Below, in pieces: positions 57,001 to 64,000 of a stretch of DNA of 64,000 nt. Position numbers and translations under genes: made by a program. A model generated the notes under the pieces. That model had not been told where the DNA came from. It worked only from the letters and a program-made list of their open reading frames with translations, and did no database searches. This stretch comes from Turritopsis dohrnii (lineage: Eukaryota > Cnidaria > Hydrozoa > Anthoathecata > Oceaniidae): the NCBI GenBank assembly GCA_027922465.2, contig BQMF02000027.1:1-64000 (forward strand), given 5' to 3'. Within the stretch, counting starts at the first letter, position 1, and every line of letters starts with the position of its first letter.

Positions 57001-59064
57001 ATATGAGCAAAACCAATCATTTGACAAACCACGAATTCCGTAATGCAAAAGTTTACTTAGTAATATTTTATGATCAACTGTGTCAAATGCTTTTGAAGGT
57101 CAACGAATAAACCACATGCAAATTTACCCTTATCCAGAGATTTACGTATAGTTTCTGTAATACTGATTAGAGCATCATTGGTGGAGTGTGCCTTTCGAAA
57201 TCCAAATTGAAGGGTTATAAATGCTATCAGATTTTTCAAGAAAAGTAACCCATCTGACATGTACGAGTTTCTCGATTATCTTATCTAAATTAGATAGTAA
57301 GGATATGGGTCTATAATTTGATACTTCCAACTGGGAGTCCTTTTTGTGAACTGGGATTACTTTAGCGGTTTTTAGAATGGATGGAAAGATGCCAGAAGAA
57401 AAGGACAAATTGATCAAACTAACACGAAACTCTTTCTCCTGAAAAAGTAACTGCTAATTTTGATACCCTATTTTAATTTATTTTATAATCCAAATAGGAT
57501 TAAGACTTGTTGAAGAAATTATGTAAGAACCAAAGGGAAAAAAAACAAACTTTTTCCCAAAAAACATAAAGCGAAAAATCCATTAGAAATCTGCGTTTCA
57601 AACTTTGATTCGAAACAAAAAATAGCCAAAGTTTACATAAAAAAAACAAGAAAAGATATAAAAAGGTTTTATTGATCATGATCACACCAGTTTTGGAGGA
57701 CAGAAAAGCTCGCTGCGAGGGTCAAAAGTAAAAAAAAAAACAGATCTTTACTAATAATGTGATATTTTCTGTTACTGTAGATGTCACCTATTACACATAT
57801 GAAGAGGTGTTGGCGCCGCTGGCACGAAAAGATATAAAATATGCATTGATTGATCGGCATATCATGGAGGTTCTCCAGCCTAATATCAGTGAACATGGAT
57901 TAGAAGTGAATTCGGTGTTCAATTTTGAAACAGAATTCGGTATTGCAGCATTTGGAGAGTTAGAGAAATTAAAGATTTGTGGAAGCAAGTTTGCCAAAGC
58001 TAACCAGGATATTGTATCAAAAGACATATCTTCTTTGTTAGAGGTAACTGTGTTATATTTTGCACAATATTTCTTAGTTATTTGCTTGCATGATATTATA
58101 TTTTGATAATCACCCCCTTCTTTAAACGTATTGTTACGGGATACAACTTGATAACAAAGAGTATCACCAGAAGCTTATACATTTCAACTAACAAACAATT
58201 GATTGGCTAGTTAAATTTATTTTATTTAATATTTCGACCTGCACGTTCCAGAGGTCATCTTCAGATTGAAGATCTGAGTATAAACTTCTGGTGATACTCT
58301 ATATAAATCCCCTCTTCACTTTTGAATTTTAAGATCTCTAGTTCTTTGAACTCCTAGTTTCATTACCACTTCTTGCCCAGATAAATAACTTAGATGTGAT
58401 TCACATCTTCTCTGTTTTTTAGAAACTTGCCAAACGTCAAGCTGCATCTGGAAAAAACGAGCATGTCAGCTCTGAAGAGGCTTCAGCACCAGAATATATT
58501 AGTTGGCGGGCACCACTGTTCCAACAAACTTTATTTTATCTAATACTTATGTGGATAGGTTTTAATGTTATGGGCTTGTGCTATGAAATCCGTCGCAGAT
58601 ACAAACTCAGGAAGTTGAGAAAAACAGTACACACAGAAATCGGTAAAGCTCTTTTTGTTTGTTTCTTTTGCAAGATTTCTTGTTTGTTTTTTTTTGTACC
58701 ATTTTCCTTTTGTTTGATAGAGTTGAAACTAGCGTTGCAAAAAGATATTCGAAAACTCAAGTGTGAACTTGTGGAATCCTTTCAAGAACTGATTGTTAGG
58801 ATGGAGGATAAGACAGAAAAAATGTTGTATAAACATGGCAAACAATTGGTTACTATGAGAAATGAAATGTCTAAATTGTATGGCGTTAATTTTAAATACA
58901 TTAAACCAAGTGATCTTGGGGTGCCATTGGAAAAGATCCTTGAATACAGAGAAGATATAAAAAATCGTCCCAAGGAGAAACTTAATATTGGTCGAGCTAT
59001 CTCTCGAAGAACTGTCGCAATTCGTCATTATTTTGGAAATGTGTATCGTTGGTTTATTGGGTAG
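32295..59064 (+). CDS. FN3-array glutamate-receptor-like potassium channel protein
   Basis: I assembled 29 exons whose lengths sum to 6480 nt with the stop, so the frame closes: about 2159 residues. Order: signal peptide (MGFFPILLLVLVEIMP), beta-trefoil-like module, FN3, unknown Cys-containing segment, 11 more FN3 domains, S1 lobe, M1, pore loop, M3, S2 lobe, M4, basic helical tail. Exons (start-end): 32295-32361, 32440-32571, 32721-33002, 33364-33669, 34510-34559, 34666-34954, 36371-36526, 39681-39787 plus 42693-42762, 43176-43481, 43887-44183, 44254-44559, 44643-44939, 45091-45268, 45564-45694, 45772-46068, 46153-46452, 49395-49572, 49753-49886, 50178-50418, 52207-52349, 52433-52723, 53131-53436, 53576-54042, 54165-54259, 54365-54524, 55229-55295, 57781-58043, 58423-58642, 58721-59064. 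Most introns are phase 1. The exon at 39681 is split by a transposon. The domain order is seen directly; potassium selectivity and ligand gating are inferred. Confidence 0.85.
34510..36526 (+). other. exons 5-7: unclassified extracellular segment
   Basis: A 50-nt exon (GIRTAGVYNLILKTTPT), a 289-nt exon (WRSPVCCAETNIWQFVRLSN ... FVSTLGL) and a 156-nt exon (GSVIGVYYGILRYGISEY ... MYAYLLG). Phases fit exactly (1-0, 0-1, 1-1). A further 36-nt in-frame exon at 36238-36273 (DPDYADSITEK) is possible but has a weak donor. No known domain recognised. Confidence 0.55.
34983..35236 (+). mobile_element. tRNA-derived SINE, family A
   Basis: The head ggcgccgtagtatagtggtt carries an A-box-like start, and gggttcaattccc the B box. 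It folds roughly as a tRNA (Glu/Asp-like). It is followed by a unique body and an (aaat)n tail. A longer copy lies inverted at 62757-63080. It sits in an intron of the channel gene. Confidence 0.85.
37350..39340 (+). repeat. repeat R2, copy 2
   Basis: It is collinear with 23873-25827 but lacks the DIRS and 420-bp insertions: ggacatgggacgg runs straight into gctaatgaaagatcagctgc. It carries its own insertion at about 37796-38210. It lies in the 3-kb intron 36527-39680; the rest of that intron (36527-37349) shows nothing recognisable. Confidence 0.6.
37796..38210. mobile_element. miniature element with TGTGTGGATTAATTTTTGC-type repeats
   Basis: It is absent from R2 copy 1 at the matching place (gagtatatatacttcaaaag, near 24650). 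Inverted words gtgtggattaatttttgc (left) and gcaaaaattaatccacgc (right), with caaaaataaatccaca variants, fill both sides. The outermost repeat (ttaaggg...) is imperfect. Confidence 0.45.
41068..41232. mobile_element. 165-bp miniature element, TSD TGTAA
   Basis: The ends cagtggtggatctagaggta and, reversed, cagtggcggatctagaggta are nearly perfect inverts through gtcgaaatttgtgta. tgtaa flanks both sides. It is also present in copy 2 (47783-47947), so it entered before the larger element duplicated. Confidence 0.8.
41250..41413. mobile_element. 164-bp miniature element, TSD GTATA
   Basis: The ends cataggcggatctagagctt and, reversed, cataggcggatccagggtta; gtata on both sides. Copy 2 has the empty site (agatagcatataggtt when reversed, near 47764-47780), so this insertion is younger than the duplication. 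Confidence 0.85.
42766..43097 (-). mobile_element. tRNA-derived SINE, family B
   Basis: On minus it starts ccgattggtagcctagtggt (A box), has cgggttcaatccctgacc (B box), a body, and an AT-rich tail that ends against channel exon 8. A degraded relative lies at 59205-59403. Confidence 0.8.
43528..43700 (+). repeat. ~115-bp tandem duplication in an intron
   Basis: agatgtggagacctagtttg and gaacgtatccggatagtagc (with two changes) occur at about 43535 and 43650. A G-rich ggggttagggttgggttcgg tract follows at 43750-43770. Confidence 0.65.
46600..49222 (-). mobile_element. hAT-like element, copy 2 (inverted), TSD AATGG
   Basis: It is the reverse complement of copy 1, collinear throughout, including the same peptide frame MRVYTHKERIKILLHNYLLY (47653-47414 here, 41531 in copy 1). 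It lacks the 164-bp nested element. aatgg flanks both ends (46595-46599 and 49223-49227). The left end reads cagaggcggatc, one change from the consensus. It lies in the intron between exons ending 46452 and starting 49395, so splicing can remove it. Confidence 0.85.
50360..50374 (+). other. furin-type cleavage site in an FN3 domain
   Basis: The codons read R-K-R-R-S in the context SNRKRRSID, matching the furin rule R-x-K/R-R. It lies between strands of the tenth FN3 domain, just before a split intron. Cleavage would give a two-chain receptor. Confidence 0.5.
50587..51679. mobile_element. pogo/Tigger-like miniature element
   Basis: The left end cagtgaaacctccttaaagc and ggacac face the right end with ...gtccgctttggggaggtttc. 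This resembles pogo-group ends. An inner pair (cccgctttagagagttgtcc / ggtggccgctttagactgtc) supports it. No transposase is present. It carries the 51165-51435 tandem repeat. Right boundary approximate. Confidence 0.5.
51165..51435 (-). repeat. tandem ~120-bp repeat, two copies (inverted family member)
   Basis: Two copies of tgccaaattttggcccaatt ... gacaaaatgactgtcaaatt ... gaaaattggagaactttcat. The reverse complement matches the repeats at 11.9 and 13.5 kb. Confidence 0.65.
54581..54976. mobile_element. CAGAGGCGTA miniature element, TSD CTGAC
   Basis: The ends cagaggcgtactcagggtca and, reversed, cagaggcgtagctagagctc; both reach gtcaaaa. ctgac lies on both sides (54576-54580, 54977-54981). 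It carries another element inside. Confidence 0.75.
54693..54922. mobile_element. AGCCTGGTTCAGACC miniature element, TSD TAA
   Basis: The ends agcctggttcagacctaacg and, reversed, agcctggttcagacctgacg. taa lies on both sides. The inside is built from acgattacgacgatt words that can fold into a long hairpin. A TAA duplication suits a PIF/Harbinger miniature element. Confidence 0.75.
55470..55600 (+). repeat. dispersed repeat rich in AGTACTCC / GTAAATAAGTACT
   Basis: Words ggagtactt, ttcctgggaa, ccagtaaataagtactggga recur at 59868-59985 (ccccagtatttatttcctag, taaataagtactccccag). Inverted halves suggest a small foldback element. Confidence 0.45.
55733..57430 (-). pseudogene. 5'-truncated LINE, reverse transcriptase fragments
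   Basis: In order on minus: [92 protein letters not shown] and HLIYGCQIWGQ. These are RT motifs of CR1/Jockey-type elements, spread over four frames. It ends at its 3' side in a (ttc)n microsatellite at 55733-55750. No endonuclease domain remains. It lies in the intron 55296-57780 of the channel gene, antisense to it. Confidence 0.8.
57482..57725 (-). repeat. host repeat R1, copy C fragment
   Basis: Reversed, it reads gagctttt..., gatcatgatcaataaaacct, ttgttttttttatgtaaact and ggctattttttgtttcgaat, matching R1 at 18330-18410 and 22430-22515. Confidence 0.6.
58158..58300. mobile_element. 143-bp miniature inverted-repeat element
   Basis: agagtatcaccagaagctta is mirrored by taaacttctggtgatactct. 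No clear target duplication. It lies in the intron 58044-58422. Confidence 0.6.
58721..59064 (+). other. last exon: cytoplasmic helical tail
   Basis: After M4 and a basic RRRYKLRKLRK stretch, the tail is highly charged and helix-prone (LQKDIRKLKCELVESFQELI, RMEDKTEKMLYKHGKQLVTM). It looks like a coiled coil for subunit assembly, then a basic region ending YRWFIG. Stop TAG at 59062-59064. Confidence 0.7.
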
Positions 59065-59097
59065 TGTCAACAATCCGTGGTATCAAAAAAGAGATGA

Positions 59098-59103
59098 AAT
59101 AAA
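59098..59103 (+). terminator. polyadenylation signal AATAAA
   Basis: It lies 34 bases after the channel gene's stop codon. A short T-rich stretch follows. The 3' untranslated region would be very short. Confidence 0.6.
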
Positions 59104-59204
59104 AGCATTAGCACCTTTTTAAATTGAAAATATTTAGTTGAATGCATCCTTATGTACCGGGAGTAAATACATGTTTGGTTTCGGAAAATAACATCGTCAT
59201 TTAT

Positions 59205-59403
59205 GATGTTTACCCAAGATTACCTCTTCAATCTCTGAAGGTACTGTTATCATTAAGAGTCCTGCAAAAGAGATCCTACAGTATTTTTGTGCTACAGATT
59301 TTTTACGAAAGCAACTAGAAAAATTCAACTAGACAACTCGTAGACATAAATCCCAGTCTCAAGCTGAGTAGATTGCTCCACCACAAGACTACTAGTCGGT
59401 AGA
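59205..59403 (-). mobile_element. degraded SINE, family B
   Basis: Shared words with 42766-43097: aaggtactgttatca, gagtcctgc, gagatcctac, and a head resembling accgactagtagtcttgtgg on minus. The B box is lost. Confidence 0.5.
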
Positions 59404-59867
59404 ACAGTCAAAATGGCTGTAAGTAAATATTCATTCCATGGGAAAGTAGTTCATTTTGTGAATCAACTCAATGTTCAGCACCTGCACATGTAAGACCGTT
59501 AAAACAGTTGAATAGTAGTCCATCAGAGAAAATAAAAACATCGTGCAAATATAAACTATTATAACACAATGCTTTATTCTTTCTTGGTGAAGCAGTCACC
59601 TATAACATTTTTCAACCTTTGAAGAAAGCTTTCTGATATTCTGTGAAGCAAGAAAGTTGCAATTGACAATTGTGTTAAAAGTATTTTCAATGCTAAACAT
59701 GCATACACAAGATTGTTAATGCATTACTGATCATATGTATCACTCAACAAAAACTTATGCACATTAAAGCTACAACTCTCCACGAAATGTATTGGGAAAA
59801 TTTAAAAAATTGGTTGTGAAAGGGCAAATGCCCCTGTAAATTGATAAGACAGCCTGGTGTCGCAGTA

Positions 59868-59985
59868 AAAAAGTACTCCCCAGAAAAAGTACTCCCCAGT
59901 ATTTATTTCCTAGTAAATAAGTACTCCCCAGTACTTATTTCCTGGTAGGAAAAAACTGATCCCTCAGGAAAAAAGTACTCCCCGA
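59868..59985 (+). repeat. AGTACTCCCCAG repeat, second locus
   Basis: Four copies of aagtactccccag separated by ttatttcct-type spacers; related to 55470-55600. Confidence 0.5.
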
Positions 59986-60204
59986 CGAGTATCATTAGAC
60001 ATGGATGCGTTGGCTAAATAACAGGAAAGATTTTGGGAAAATTGGAACAAGAGAAAAATAGTCTGGAAAGGTGAAATGTTTATTATTTCGATTGTAATGT
60101 ACAATTGATGGAATTTAGGGAGTCAGTTCTCACATATGAGAGAAAAAGAAGCGTTAGAAACATAGAAACATATTCTCAATAACGTCATTTTTGGACTTTA
60201 AGCG

Positions 60205-60365
60205 CTTTGTGGATCTTCTGGAGCAGGGGAATCAGCAGGTTAATAACCTTGGGGATCTTCTGGTGTAGAAAGATCATCAGGAGAATCAGCTTGGGAATCT
60301 TCGTGAGTAGGCGTCTCAACAGGAGGATCAGCAGGAAGATCTCCATCGGTATCTGCTGGTTGTAG
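60205..60365 (-). other. possible acidic Pro/Asp-rich coding remnant
   Basis: Minus frame: PADTDGDLPADPPVETPTHE, then DSQADSPDDLSTPEDPQGY and a stop; after it, in the same frame, PADSPAPEDPQSA and a stop. The repeated ADSP.PEDPQ idea suggests a degenerate coding repeat, but no start or splice sites support a gene. Confidence 0.25.
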
Positions 60366-61560
60366 GTACTTTTTCAACAGGAAAATATTGCATTTTCGTT
60401 TTAGTATTTTCCTGTTTTATTGATCAACGAGCAGTTTTTATCGTGCATCTTATGACTATTTGTGGGAAAACTTGAGTACTTATATTGATTATTTTCAGTC
60501 TTGCCGATTGCATATTCATAAAATCAAGTACAATACATAACTTACAACATTGTTGTCATCTCAAATTGTATGAATGTGTATTGAGAAAATTTCGATAAAT
60601 TACGCTAATTTTCCAAAGAGAAGAAGAAACAACGAGAATTTTACAGGGAATGAACTAAAATAATCCAGTACAAATGCTTGTTTATCAACAGAAATTTGAA
60701 TGAATCAAAAGTCAATCATTTGTTCTCATTGCTGTTAAAATATTAGTTAAACACTAAATTGTCGCTTATTACCGAATACCCTCTAATTAGTGTTCACCCT
60801 TTATATTTAACAAGTCAACAAGGACTATCACAACCAAAACAACTAATATAAAAAGTGTAACGTACAACTGAAGCAGTGAAACAGGACAGGATATCAGTAA
60901 TGTGGGCTAGTATGCTGTCAACTAGGACAGACTAACTGTAGAGGTAATGAGTACAAATGTCTAGTATAACAAGTCGGAAGAAAGGCCTGGCGTTGTCAAC
61001 AAGGACAGACGCCTTAATAAAAATAGCTACTTAAAACTTAGCAAATGTACGCCTCGGATATCTGATTTCTTCAAAACAAGAATGTAAATACAAAGGCCAA
61101 AACAAATAACTACAAGCAATATAAATAGTAATAAGCATGACTAAATAAATGGTACTAACTAAAAACTAGTCAAATATCCCCGAAGGTACCAGCAACAAAA
61201 AACCCGACTACCATAAAAACTCCGACGAGGCCGGAATAACTGAAAATGAGAAACAAAAATAACAAAAACAAAATTCATCCATATACACCTGCTAGCAGGG
61301 TCGGTAAAACTTAACATCTACCCTCGTGGAGGCCATGTGACGGGTGCAGAGCAAACATGAAACCGATTGACCAAAGGAAATATACTCAAAAGATATATAC
61401 GAGTTCCAGTCAGTCAACATCGTCTTCGTACATAAAATAAAAACAAGCAAAAGCTACGAGTAGCAAAACGCCCGTCAGTTAACAAAAAACTTAACCAAGT
61501 TTATTCAAGTTATAAGTCAAACGCATTAACCTATTAACTGATATACATAACAATTTTCTT
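60366..61560. other. no gene seen
   Basis: AT-rich spacer downstream of the glycosyltransferase-like gene. tcaactaggacagac and tcaacaaggacagac (60915 and 60997) form a short diverged duplication. Confidence 0.4.
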
Positions 61561-61597
61561 TCTTTCAATCGAGTAACGCTCTTTCATGCATTTTGAA

Positions 61598-62587
61598 TTA
61601 GCAATACGTCCAATCCATGTGATCGGCTGGCCTACATTTGATTGGACAGGGAGGTACCACCCTTGGACATGGTGTGCTGGTTACCGTATCACTTCTTTTA
61701 CAACCCATGAAGCCACTGTTATTTGATAAACGTCTACTTGGAAATGGCACCGATCCTAAAAACCTTTCACAACCGTACGAATCATGCTCATACATATCGT
61801 TTTTAACCAGCGGCAACACGTAGTCACGTAATAACTTTTGATCTGATAACTTTTCGGGTTCGTATGTACTGTTTCTGCGGTTAAAATGTTTCCATATTAC
61901 ATCACTAACCATTTTTGTTAATGTAGCATTTTTGTCTCTTCGAAAACACCACAGACCTGCTAAAATTTGCCATTCCCCATGTTGTGGATGATCTCTCATA
62001 CTATGGAAAGCTTTGTTGCTAAGTAACCATTCCTTCACAGCTCTCGCTTCCCTATCTAATAATGGAGAATCAATGTCACGTGAGCACATAACTTGTATAC
62101 TTTCATCAAAGAGTGGAATGAATCTCCATTCTCTTCCACTTATGTGTGACAAATCTCCATAATAAGGAATAGAAGTTATGTTGCAAAATTGCACGTTTTC
62201 ATAAGATTCCAAAAGTTGTAACTGTTCGTTAAGAGGAAAGTCGTTTTCGTGGTACAGCCGTATTAACCAATCATGGTAAAGATTCGATTCCATCGCTTCT
62301 TTTATAATTAGTTTAAAAAAAGTTAGCCACATCTTGTTTGAATTCCACTTACCATACAATGTATATGACAGAACCTTCGTACTAAAAGAATTGTATTTTG
62401 CCGAGCACATGTTTATTTTTCTTTCTTCGCCTTTAGTAGCAAACATTTTATGAATATATTGGATATGATTGTTCCATATAAAGACGTTAACTTTATACCA
62501 ATTGGTCGTTTCGAACAAAAACTGTATTCCACCAATCAAAATCACAAGATAGCATACTTTTTGAACGCATCTATTGGTGATCTTCAT
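61598..62587 (-). CDS. type II membrane glycosyltransferase-like protein
   Basis: A 329-residue intact single coding exon. A short cytoplasmic start is followed by a membrane anchor (VCYLVILIGGIQFLFETT, about 11-28). The lumenal part has VLSYTLYGKW (about 72-81), W-x-I-R-x-Y-H (about 107-113), WRFIPLFDES and the run SRDIDSPLLDREARAVKEWL (169-188), then HSMRDHPQHG. This RDxDS/REARAVxEW pattern is shared with proteins of unknown function in animals and bacteria that resemble GT-A glycosyltransferases; the DID could bind a metal and sugar nucleotide. The Cys/Pro-rich end (CPRVVPPCPIKCRPADH) is unusual. Acceptor caattcag lies about 20 bases upstream of the ATG. The substrate is unknown. Confidence 0.7.
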   Translation of the reverse strand: MKITNRCVQKVCYLVILIGGIQFLFETTNWYKVNVFIWNNHIQYIHKMFATKGEERKINMCSAKYNSFSTKVLSYTLYGKWNSNKMWLTFFKLIIKEAMESNLYHDWLIRLYHENDFPLNEQLQLLESYENVQFCNITSIPYYGDLSHISGREWRFIPLFDESIQVMCSRDIDSPLLDREARAVKEWLLSNKAFHSMRDHPQHGEWQILAGLWCFRRDKNATLTKMVSDVIWKHFNRRNSTYEPEKLSDQKLLRDYVLPLVKNDMYEHDSYGCERFLGSVPFPSRRLSNNSGFMGCKRSDTVTSTPCPRVVPPCPIKCRPADHMDWTYC

Positions 62588-62756
62588 GACGTGGTTTTGT
62601 TATGCTGAATTGAAATACAAATAGGATAGTAAAATTGATAGGTGTAGGATTGACAAAAGTGAAGTTATATTTCATCATTACCTATGTGTATCTAATCACA
62701 CTAATCATCATTACACTACTTAATACCTCTAATAAATGCTGCCCTTCTTTTTAACG

Positions 62757-63080
62757 TTTATTTATTTATTTATTTTTTGGTATTGTTTTACGTGGCTAGC
62801 CTCACTCAGTTGCTATTGCATCTGCTTTCCAGGAGGAGCCACGGCTTAGGTTGGAGGCTCCGAAGTATTTGACACTCTCATGAGTGAAACAAACCCAATC
62901 AAGGGCCTGTGCTCTTTTGGATGACCTCCTGTAACACCCGATTTATCATCTTCCAAATTTCCCTCACATGGCATGGGTCGACCTGGCGCAATGGTACATT
63001 CGGTGGATCGCCGCCAAGGGAAATTGAACCCCGATCTCGCGCATGAATTACGAGGGTGATAACCACTATACTACGGCGCC
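62757..63080 (-). mobile_element. tRNA-derived SINE, family A (long form)
   Basis: On minus it starts ggcgccgtagtatagtggtt, has gatcggggttcaatttccct as B-box region, and ends with (aaat)n at 62757-62775. It has about 80-100 bases more body than the 34983 copy. Confidence 0.85.
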
Positions 63081-64000
63081 CTCTAATTAACGCCCACTCT
63101 TAAACTAAAACTAAAAACTAACTAAGACTAACTAAACATTAAATAAACAATCCCCGATTATTAACGCCCCCATGAGAGGGGCGTTTATTGGAAAAACATT
63201 ACCAAGCATATTCTTAAGATCTTATAAGTTAGAACAAAAGAAAAACAAATCATTTCAAAATGTTTGAGACTTTTTTCTACTTTGTTTCTGCTTCTGCTTT
63301 GTGGTTTGTGACATTAGAAACCCGGTTTGTTTACACAAAACAGTAATTGCTATATGTTTATAGGGACTTATATACAACTTGCTAGAGTTGTTCATAAATA
63401 ATTCCGTGCAAAACAATTAGAAACTTCACATCAACAATCGATATAAACGCGCATATTAAATAGACAGTTGAAATCAGAATAGTAAAAAAAATGGTATGGC
63501 GAATAAATAGGAGATCCAGATATTTCTTACATCTTTTCATAAAAACCTTAACTAAGTTCTAAAGAAACCTGCGAGCATCCCATACCTATTAGCCCTTCAG
63601 CCTGAAATTGTACGTTTAGTACGTTCTCAGGCAACAAGAAACATAAAGACAGTACATATAAATATCACAACCGTAATTCTCACTTTAAACTTCATAGAAT
63701 ATATGAATATATGTCATTTGTATCTAAGGAAATTCTAAAATAATGCTACGATCAGAAAACGCATTCCAATGCTACGAATCATCTTAATGTGTTCTTAACT
63801 GATAGAACTTTGAAATCTTACCTACTTATATTCTTTGTTCATATTAAAATCATGTAAATAAAAAGAAAATTCAGATAAACAAAATCAACTGGCTAAAATT
63901 TTTTATAAAACGCTTTCTTCCGAAAAAAATAAATCTAGCGAATAATGTTTCTGAAGTAAGTAAGTAAGTAAGTAACGGGAGTTTTCAGTCCTTGGGCTTC
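63081..64000. other. no gene seen; (TAAG)n microsatellite
   Basis: AT-rich DNA. A (taag)n run of about five units lies at 63955-63975. gaggggcgtttattgg at 63175 matches the 21.5-kb spacer. Confidence 0.45.

Larger units (their letters stand above)
53576..58642 (+). other. exons 23-28: ligand-lobe and potassium-type pore module
   Basis: Exon 53576: an S1-like lobe (YPPYVDYPFNNSVHRPEGIM ... SPGFVLVEVP) followed by M1 (IIATIPLCGFYLILNWLFGA). Exons 54165 and 54365: the pore loop LYLAFMTSTTVGYGDKIPMT with a full potassium filter, and M3 (IIFWTLLGLVLTGIVVGNLS). Exons 55229 and 57781: an S2-like lobe with LYGTTAYAYG, YTYEEVLAPLARKDIKYALI and FETEFGIAAFG, matching the S2 order of ionotropic glutamate receptors and bacterial solute-binding proteins. 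Exon 58423: M4 (LFQQTLFYLILMWIGFNVMG). The topology equals GluR (M1-P-M3-S2-M4). The intron between 54259 and 54365 cuts inside the filter. Confidence 0.8.

Overview
The window is animal nuclear DNA, AT-rich, with spliced genes (GT..AG introns, T-rich acceptors, many GTAAGT-type donors) and a dense load of transposable elements. I cannot fix the phylum. DIRS, PIF/Harbinger, TTAA-type and hAT-like elements, tRNA-derived SINEs and LINE fragments fit an invertebrate metazoan, possibly an early-branching one. Only two host genes look intact outside transposons, plus one decayed glycosyltransferase gene at the left edge.

Layout. 190-1710 (minus): an alpha-1,3-fucosyltransferase pseudogene with a Thr-rich stem and about six frameshifts. 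5.1-10.0 kb: nested DNA transposons; a TTAA-flanked element (7589-9971) holds remnants of a THAP zinc finger and of a P2X7-type 'ballast' domain gene, the latter split by a further insertion. 12.6-15.1 kb: an element with CCCAGCGGGCACA ends, enclosing another built from copies of GCCCCACTTTGTAATTT. 15.2-23.9 kb: LINE remnants, a 2-kb inverted-repeat element whose uninterrupted target is visible in a second copy of its host repeat, and a decayed PIF/Harbinger element. 23.9-30.9 kb: a moderately repeated sequence carrying a nearly intact DIRS-type tyrosine-recombinase retrotransposon (gag, RT-RNase H-methylase-like, recombinase) next to a small inverted-repeat element with an Arg-Gly-rich exon.

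32,295-59,064 (plus) is the centrepiece: a 29-exon gene whose assembled exons sum to 6480 nt including the stop, an in-frame total of about 2159 residues. It encodes a signal peptide, a beta-trefoil-like module, about 12 fibronectin type III domains, and then a glutamate-receptor-like channel core (S1 lobe, M1, pore loop with the potassium filter TTVGYGD, M3, S2 lobe, M4), ending in a basic, coiled-coil-like cytoplasmic tail. I know no metazoan family with exactly this order; the closest known ideas are the prokaryotic potassium-selective glutamate receptor GluR0 and the bdelloid AvGluR1 with a potassium-channel-like pore. In this assembly one coding exon is split by a 2.9-kb DNA transposon with a 6-bp target duplication, so this allele may be disrupted although every downstream exon stays open. 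A second, inverted copy of the same transposon lies in a later intron.

61,598-62,587 (minus) is an intact single-exon type II membrane protein of glycosyltransferase type. The window's right end is a SINE and unremarkable AT-rich DNA. Several genes have a good splice acceptor within a few tens of bases upstream of the start codon, which means a 5' untranslated exon or spliced-leader addition.
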